The notes under the pieces: generated by a model
Database searches by the model: none
Seen by the model: only the letters and a program-made list of their open reading frames with translations
What the model was told of the DNA's origin: nothing
Position numbers and translations under genes: made by a program
Part shown: positions 5,821 to 10,492 of the stretch, piece after piece
How positions within the stretch are numbered: position 1 is the stretch's first letter
Layout: every line of letters begins with the position of its first letter
From: Firmicutes bacterium UBA5449
Lineage (GTDB): Bacteria > Bacillota > SHA-98 > UBA4971
NCBI GenBank assembly: GCA_002424305.1
Contig: DIQZ01000010.1
Span: 36,763 to 47,254 of the forward strand
Reading direction: 5' to 3'
Length of the DNA stretch: 10,492 bases

Positions 5821-6939
5821 ATGACGGAAACCCACGGTGGTGAACCAAAGAAGACTCCGTTATACGATGCTCACGTTCGCGCCGGCGCAAGAATGATCGA
5901 TTTTGGCGGCTGGCTCATGCCTGTATACTACCGAGGAATCGTGGAGGAGCATAAGAAGGTAAGGCAAAAAGTGGGCCTGTTCGATCTCTGTCACATGGGA
6001 GAAGTAGAGATATCCGGTCCAAGAGCTCTTGAGTTTCTGCAGCAAATTACCAGCAATGATGTGTCTGCACTTACTGTAGGCCAAGCCCAATATACGCTAC
6101 TTTGCTACCCTGACGGTGGAATAGTTGATGATATCTTGGTTTGCAAAACAGATGACGCGTACTTACTTGTTCTGAATGCTTCCAATACTACTAAGGACAT
6201 AGAATGGATTCGGTCCCATGCAGATGACGGTGTAGAAATAAGGGACCTGTCGCCTGAGACTGCTCTTCTGGCTATACAAGGGCCTGACTCAGCTTCTTTG
6301 CTTTCCCAATTAACTGACGTTGATCTTGACAAAGTCTACTATTATCAGTTTACTTCCGGGCGTGTAGCTGATGTTGATTGCCTGATATCTCGTACCGGAT
6401 ATACAGGCGAAGATGGTTTTGAGCTGTTCTTCGACCATGCTCACGCTGAAACTCTATGGAATCTTCTGTTAGAGGAAGGTTCTAAATATGACATTGAGCC
6501 AATTGGGCTTGGAGCTCGTGACACTCTCCGTCTGGAGATGGGGTACTCTTTGTATGGAAATGAACTGGATTCCACAACAAGCCCTCTGGAGGTTGGGCTA
6601 GGCTGGATTGTAGCTAAGAATAAGGGCGATTTTGTCGGAAGAGACGCTATTGAGCAGGTTAGAAAAGAAGGGGTTTCTAGGCGACTTATAGGTTTTAAGC
6701 TGCTGGAACGTGGTGTGCCTAGGACAGGATTTCAGATAGCAAAAGATGGTGAAGTAGTAGGTGTTGTAACCAGCGGCTCTCTATCGCCAACGCTCAGCGT
6801 CGGTATAGGTATGTGTTTTGTGCCTCCTGAGCTAGCTAAGCCCGGGAACAAATTTCATGTGCTCATTAGAGGTAAGGGAGTTGCTGCAGAATCTGTAAGA
6901 CCACCATTCGTAGAGGGAAAGGTTAGAAAATCTAAGTAA
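5821..6939 (+). CDS. gcvT: Glycine cleavage system T protein (aminomethyltransferase)
   Basis: Transfers the methylene group from the aminomethyl-lipoyl H protein to tetrahydrofolate, releasing ammonia; cytoplasmic, part of the glycine cleavage complex. The product has 372 residues, normal for the family. Landmarks are KTPLYDAHVRAGARMIDFGGW near the N-terminus (shown here in part, residues 11-31), YPDGGIVDDILV at 96-107, whose Asp pair (103/104) includes the expected catalytic Asp, LLAIQGPDS, SRTGYTGEDGFELF, and ARDTLRLEMGYSLYGNELD, followed by the C-terminal barrel domain. ATG 5821 was chosen because AAGGAGG (5806-5812) lies 8 nt upstream; an in-frame GTG at 5812 overlaps that site. It is the first gene after the glycine riboswitch and is followed by an unusually long 165-bp gap before gcvH. 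Confidence 0.98.
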   Translation: MTETHGGEPKKTPLYDAHVRAGARMIDFGGWLMPVYYRGIVEEHKKVRQKVGLFDLCHMGEVEISGPRALEFLQQITSNDVSALTVGQAQYTLLCYPDGGIVDDILVCKTDDAYLLVLNASNTTKDIEWIRSHADDGVEIRDLSPETALLAIQGPDSASLLSQLTDVDLDKVYYYQFTSGRVADVDCLISRTGYTGEDGFELFFDHAHAETLWNLLLEEGSKYDIEPIGLGARDTLRLEMGYSLYGNELDSTTSPLEVGLGWIVAKNKGDFVGRDAIEQVRKEGVSRRLIGFKLLERGVPRTGFQIAKDGEVVGVVTSGSLSPTLSVGIGMCFVPPELAKPGNKFHVLIRGKGVAAESVRPPFVEGKVRKSK

Positions 6940-7104
6940 GAAGGATAGTACACATTACGAATCAATGTTCCACGTGAAACAATAGACTATTCTTACTATT
7001 TCCAAGGCCACAGATTACTATCATGAGGGAACGGTAATGGTGTCAGGGGTAATATTGAGAATCCAGGTAATAAGTAAGCCTTTATGGTAAGGAGGAAAGA
7101 TAGT
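6940..7104 (+). other. 165-bp gap between gcvT and gcvH
   Basis: All other junctions in this operon overlap, so this gap stands out. It contains the parS-like 16-mer at 6966-6981. I find no terminator with a T run and no convincing promoter; TAATAT at about 7051 is a lone -10-like element. gcvH is therefore probably still transcribed from the riboswitch promoter. Confidence 0.6.
6966..6981. other. parS: parS site (ParB/Spo0J centromere-like binding sequence)
   Basis: TGTTCCACGTGAAACA matches the bacterial chromosomal parS consensus TGTTNCACGTGAAACA at every fixed position, and apart from one base per half it is palindromic. ParB (Spo0J) loads at such sites, spreads and recruits SMC for origin segregation. 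It lies in the only non-coding gap of the gcv operon. parS sites cluster near the replication origin, so this suggests an origin-proximal locus, or a plasmid or chromid. No parA or parB gene is in the window. Confidence 0.88.
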
Positions 7105-7494
7105 ATGTATCCTAAAGATTTAAAGTACACCGATCAGCACGAATGGGTTCGTGTAGAGGGCAACCAAGCGACTGTAGGTATTACCTATTTTGCTCAGGAT
7201 CAGCTTGGCGCCATAGTCGGAGTAGGCTTACCTGACGAAGGGGTAACTGTCAAAGAGGGAACAGAACTTGCTGACCTAGACTCAATGAAAACAGCAGATC
7301 AGATCTTTGCACCTGTAAGCGGAAAAATTGTGAAGGTTAATACCGCATTGGAAATGCAGCCTGAACTACTGAATGAGGACCCGTACGGCGAGGGATGGGT
7401 TGTTATCATTGAAATGGCCGACTTGAAGGAAGTAGACGAGCTTATGTCTGTAGATGAATATGAAGCTCTGGCGGCTAAGGAGGCTGGTGAGTAA
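7105..7494 (+). CDS. gcvH: Glycine cleavage system H protein (lipoyl carrier)
   Basis: A small lipoylated shuttle that carries the aminomethyl group from the P to the T protein and is reoxidised by the L protein. The product has 129 residues, typical for GcvH. The N-terminal KYTDQHEWV is characteristic, and the lipoyl-lysine is K62 in LADLDSMKTADQIFAPVSGK. ATG 7105 was chosen because AAGGAGG (7089-7095) lies 9 nt upstream; the in-frame ATG at 7084 lies upstream of that site and would add MVRRKDS. Its TAA overlaps the gcvPA ATG by one base, indicating coupled translation. The partner lipoylation enzymes are not in the window. Confidence 0.98.
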   Translation: MYPKDLKYTDQHEWVRVEGNQATVGITYFAQDQLGAIVGVGLPDEGVTVKEGTELADLDSMKTADQIFAPVSGKIVKVNTALEMQPELLNEDPYGEGWVVIIEMADLKEVDELMSVDEYEALAAKEAGE

Positions 7495-8834
7495 TGAACT
7501 ACGTTCCCCATACCAGTGAGGACCGTAGTGAGATGCTAAAAGCTGTGGATGTTTCCGGTATCGATGAGCTGTTTTCGGACGTTCCTTCAGAAGTCAAGCT
7601 AGGTCGAGAGCTGGATCTACCACCTGCTTTGTCTGAATTTGAGCTCATAAAGTACATGTCAGAACTTGCGGGAAAGAATACCACGACTGACCACATGGTT
7701 TCATTCTTAGGCGCAGATGTCTATGACCATTATGTGCCTAGCGTTGTCAGGCACATAATCTCGCGATCCGAGTTTTACACCTCATACACTCCTTATCAAG
7801 CTGAAATCAGCCAGGGAATGCTCCAGTCTATCTTCGAATATCAGACGCTTATGTGCCAACTAACTGCTATGGACATCAGTAATGCTTCGCTGTATGACGG
7901 GGCTACAGGAATTGCTGAAGCTGCAATGATGGCAAGCAGGCTGACTCGTAAACAAGACGTGATAGTATCTTCGGCTGTACACCCTGATTACCGTAGAACA
8001 CTAAAAACATATGCGCACAACTTGGAACTCAATGTAATAGAGGTTCCGTTTAAAAACGGTGCAACTGATGTTGAAGCACTAAAAGATTTTGTCTCTGATG
8101 AAACCGCCTGTGTCATTTTGCAGAGTCCAAACTTTTTTGGGTGCATAGAGAACATGGCGATCGCAGCAGAAGTTGCTCACGGGAAAAAGGCACTCTTTGT
8201 CGCGTGTGTAGATCCTATATCTCTTGGTATTCTGGCACCTCCGGGTGAGTATGGTGCTGATATTGCAGTAGGTGAAGGACAAGGTCTTGGAATTCCTATG
8301 GGCTTTGGCGGCCCACACTTAGGTTTCCTAACTTGTCGGCAAGAGCATGTGAGACAGATGCCCGGGCGAGTTGCGGGTGAGACAAAAGACAGCCAAGGAC
8401 GCCGAGGATATCTCTTGACACTTCAAGCGAGAGAACAACATATCAGGCGAGATCGGGCAACGTCCAATATCTGTTCCAACCAAGCCCTTTGTGCTCTTGC
8501 TGCTACTGTGTACCTGTCATGGCTAGGGAAAGAGGGGATTAAGGAAGTTGCGGAACTGTGTGCTCAAAAGGCGCATTACGCGTGCCAGAAGCTTTCTGCG
8601 CTTCCTCAGTTTGAGCGGAAGCATTCATGGCCTTTCTTCAAAGAGTTCGTTATAAAAACACCTCTTGAGCCGGAGAAGATTTGCGCAGGCCTTGTTGAGG
8701 CAAATATCCTCGGTGGGCTACCACTCGGACGGTTCTATTCTGACCTGTCTGATTCCATGCTAATTTCGGTAACAGAGAAGCGAACCATAGATGAGATTGA
8801 TGCACTATGTCGGGCATTGGAGGGATTAATGTGA
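7494..8834 (+). CDS. gcvPA: Glycine dehydrogenase (decarboxylating) subunit 1
   Basis: The N-terminal half of the split P protein, which with GcvPB decarboxylates glycine and loads the aminomethyl group onto GcvH. It has 446 residues, normal for the split form. The opening MNYVPHTSEDRSEML is the family's usual start, and SFLGADVYDHYVPSVV, TSYTPYQAEISQGMLQ and NASLYDGATGIAEA are conserved blocks lining the active site with the partner subunit. The PLP lysine is, as expected, not in this subunit. The ATG (7494-7496) shares a base with the gcvH stop, and AAGGAGG sits 9 nt upstream inside gcvH. The stop TGA (8832-8834) overlaps the gcvPB start. Split gcvP genes are usual in Firmicutes, Thermotogae and archaea. 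Confidence 0.98.
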   Translation: MNYVPHTSEDRSEMLKAVDVSGIDELFSDVPSEVKLGRELDLPPALSEFELIKYMSELAGKNTTTDHMVSFLGADVYDHYVPSVVRHIISRSEFYTSYTPYQAEISQGMLQSIFEYQTLMCQLTAMDISNASLYDGATGIAEAAMMASRLTRKQDVIVSSAVHPDYRRTLKTYAHNLELNVIEVPFKNGATDVEALKDFVSDETACVILQSPNFFGCIENMAIAAEVAHGKKALFVACVDPISLGILAPPGEYGADIAVGEGQGLGIPMGFGGPHLGFLTCRQEHVRQMPGRVAGETKDSQGRRGYLLTLQAREQHIRRDRATSNICSNQALCALAATVYLSWLGKEGIKEVAELCAQKAHYACQKLSALPQFERKHSWPFFKEFVIKTPLEPEKICAGLVEANILGGLPLGRFYSDLSDSMLISVTEKRTIDEIDALCRALEGLM

Positions 8835-10291
8835 GTATGCCACTGATATTCGAAAAAAGTAAACCGGGTCGAAAGGCCTATTCCCTGCCTGAGCTCGATG
8901 TTCCGAAGAGGGATGCTTCTGATTTCTTGCCTGACTGGGCAATTCGAAAGAAGCCTGCATCTTTGCCGGAGATAAGTGAGATTGATCTTGTTCGTCACTA
9001 CACCAAATTATCCCAGCGGAACTACGGGGTAGATCAAGGCTTATATCCTCTGGGTTCATGCACGATGAAGTATAACCCGAAAGTTAACGAAGATGTCGCA
9101 GCTCTCGACGGATTCAATAATATTCACCCATATCAGCCTGAAGAATTGGTTCAGGGTGCGTTGGAGTTAATGTACGAATTCGGACAGGATCTATGCGAAA
9201 TCAGCGGGATGTACAAAGCTTCACTTCAGCCTGCTGCAGGTGCTCACGGGGAACTCACGGGACTCATGTTGATAAGGGCATACCATGAGAGTCGTGGGGA
9301 CGGAAAGAAACGAACTAAAGTAATAGTCCCTGACTCAGCACATGGAACAAACCCTGCCAGTGCTGCATTCTGTGGATATCGGGTGGTTGAAGTAAAGTCA
9401 GATGAACGAGGGGGAGTTGATCTTGATTCTCTCCGAGATGTCATGTCTGACGATGTTGCAGCCCTTATGCTGACTAACCCCAATACACTTGGACTTTTCG
9501 ACGAAAATGTCGTGGAAATTGCAGAAATTGTTCATGACGCCGGAGGGCTTCTCTATTATGACGGCGCCAATATGAACGCAATAGTAGGCGTAGTACGCCC
9601 CGGAGACATGGGTTTTGATGTTCTTCACTATAATGTGCATAAGACGTTCTCTACACCACACGGAGGTGGAGGCCCTGGTTGTGGAGCTATTGCAGTCAAA
9701 GAGATTCTAGCTCCGTTTCTTCCGGTGCCGACTGTTGAAAAACGCAACAATCTATATACCTTGGACTATGACAGACCCCAATCTATTGGCAAGGTAAAAG
9801 GGTTCTACGGCAATTTCAATGTTATGGTAAAGGGATTTGCTTACATCAGATCTCTGGGTGCTGAAGGATTACGCCAAGTAGCGGAAAATGCGGTTCTTAA
9901 CGCAAACTACATTATGAGAAAGCTGGAAGACTACTACCACCTACCTTATGATCGTCATTGCAAGCACGAATTCGTTATTGACGCGTCTCGCCAGCTTAAA
10001 CACGGAGTGCATACTAACGATATTGCAAAAGCCCTCCTTGACCTTGGATTCCATGCTCCGACAGTATACTTCCCGCTTATTGTCAGGGAAGCAATGATGA
10101 TTGAGCCTACAGAGACCGAATCAAAGGAAACCATTGACTCTTTCATCGAGGCTATGATCACAATAGCGGAGCTTGCTGAAACTGAAGCTGAAAAACTCCG
10201 GACAGCCCCACACAATACAGTTGTAGGTAGGTTGGACGATGTTACTGCTGCAAGACGGCCTATATTGCGTTGGATCCCTCCTGAGGAGTAA
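8831..10291 (+). CDS. gcvPB: Glycine dehydrogenase (decarboxylating) subunit 2, PLP-binding
   Basis: The C-terminal half of the split P protein, carrying the pyridoxal-phosphate site. The product is 486 residues from GTG 8831, or 484 from ATG 8837. GTG is preferred because GGAGGG (8819-8824) is 6 nt upstream and the start overlaps the gcvPA TGA by three bases; ATG 8837 is a fair alternative, with a 12-nt spacer. The PLP lysine is K271 in NVHKTFSTPHGGGGPG. Other family blocks are LYPLGSCTMKYNPKVNE, SAHGTNPASAAFCGY and YYDGANMNAIVG. Length and order are typical and no damage is visible. It is the last recognised gene of the operon; no lpd follows within the next 200 bp. Confidence 0.98.
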   Translation: MSMPLIFEKSKPGRKAYSLPELDVPKRDASDFLPDWAIRKKPASLPEISEIDLVRHYTKLSQRNYGVDQGLYPLGSCTMKYNPKVNEDVAALDGFNNIHPYQPEELVQGALELMYEFGQDLCEISGMYKASLQPAAGAHGELTGLMLIRAYHESRGDGKKRTKVIVPDSAHGTNPASAAFCGYRVVEVKSDERGGVDLDSLRDVMSDDVAALMLTNPNTLGLFDENVVEIAEIVHDAGGLLYYDGANMNAIVGVVRPGDMGFDVLHYNVHKTFSTPHGGGGPGCGAIAVKEILAPFLPVPTVEKRNNLYTLDYDRPQSIGKVKGFYGNFNVMVKGFAYIRSLGAEGLRQVAENAVLNANYIMRKLEDYYHLPYDRHCKHEFVIDASRQLKHGVHTNDIAKALLDLGFHAPTVYFPLIVREAMMIEPTETESKETIDSFIEAMITIAELAETEAEKLRTAPHNTVVGRLDDVTAARRPILRWIPPEE

Positions 10292-10352
10292 GTGATTCCT
10301 CGGGATTTGACTTTTTGATTGTTTCAACTTGAAGTGTAATTGCTTTGACCTT

Positions 10353-10411
10353 AAGGGTTACCTGCGTATCCATGTACAGGCAACGATACTCCGCATGGCG
10401 CAGGTAACCTT
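10353..10411. repeat. Long inverted repeat downstream of gcvPB
   Basis: GGTTACCTGCG (10356-10366) is matched by CGCAGGTAACC (10399-10409), 11 bp perfect. Inside, after a TAT bulge, CCATG (10370-10374) pairs with CATGG (10394-10398), so the hairpin has 16 pairs and a 19-nt loop. AAG/CTT outside extends it with one mismatch. No T run follows on the plus strand (TTGGCGG), and on the minus strand only TTAAGGTC follows, so it is not a standard intrinsic terminator. Each arm contains a near-palindromic GGTTACC. Possible roles are a messenger-stabilising hairpin, a protein site or a repeat-family element. Confidence 0.65.
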
Positions 10412-10426
10412 GGCGGTTCGGAAAGC

Positions 10427-10492
10427 ATGACAGAGGAAGATATATATTGTGCGCCATATTACATCATGAACCGTGGAAAGGCCTCTGAAATC
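10427..10492 (+). CDS. Possible 5' end of a further ORF, running off the window
   Basis: ATG 10427 opens a frame of 22 codons (MTEEDIYCAPYY...) that is uninterrupted to the window end. There is no clear ribosome binding site (only GGAAAG 2 nt upstream), and the inverted repeat lies 15 bp before it. I recognise no family. It may be the next gene, or simply a short open stretch. Confidence 0.25.
   Translation, partial: MTEEDIYCAPYYIMNRGKASEI

Overview
The window looks like a chromosomal segment of an anaerobic, low-to-mid GC Firmicute (Clostridia-like). Four things point that way: a T-box leader on an aminoacyl-tRNA synthetase gene, a tandem glycine riboswitch ahead of a glycine-cleavage operon, a split glycine decarboxylase (gcvPA and gcvPB as separate genes), and strong AGGAGG-type ribosome binding sites. 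The genus cannot be named from the sequence alone.

Layout. The left part (1-3423) is read on the minus strand. It holds proS for an archaeal/eukaryotic-type prolyl-tRNA synthetase, cut by the window edge about ten residues before its expected end. Upstream of proS lie its T-box leader, an intrinsic terminator and a promoter. After a non-coding stretch with short tandem repeats comes a two-gene unit: a six- or seven-pass DUF554 membrane protein followed by a free-standing pyruvate-kinase C-terminal-like domain protein. Next (about 3615-4440, minus) is a decayed tnpB of an IS200/IS605-type element. It has an internal deletion that removes the first RuvC motif and an in-frame amber codon. From 4341 to about 5545 the DNA is gene-poor and rich in small palindromes and repeats. 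The only coding candidate there is a 28-codon minus-strand ORF with an excellent ribosome binding site.

The right part (5546-10291, plus) is one functional unit: tandem glycine aptamers, an intrinsic terminator, then gcvT, gcvH, gcvPA and gcvPB. Together these encode the T, H and P proteins of the glycine cleavage system. The L protein (dihydrolipoamide dehydrogenase) is not in the window. gcvH, gcvPA and gcvPB are tightly packed with overlapping start and stop codons. gcvT and gcvH are instead separated by 165 bp that contain a perfect 16-bp match to the ParB centromere site parS. After gcvPB there is a long inverted repeat and possibly the start of another ORF.

Both main loci are controlled by amino-acid-sensing leader RNAs, charged or uncharged tRNA for proS and free glycine for gcv. 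The least expected items are the parS site inside the gcv operon, the unclear specifier codon of the proS T-box, the small ORF behind tandem 12-bp repeats, and the large inverted repeat after gcvPB.
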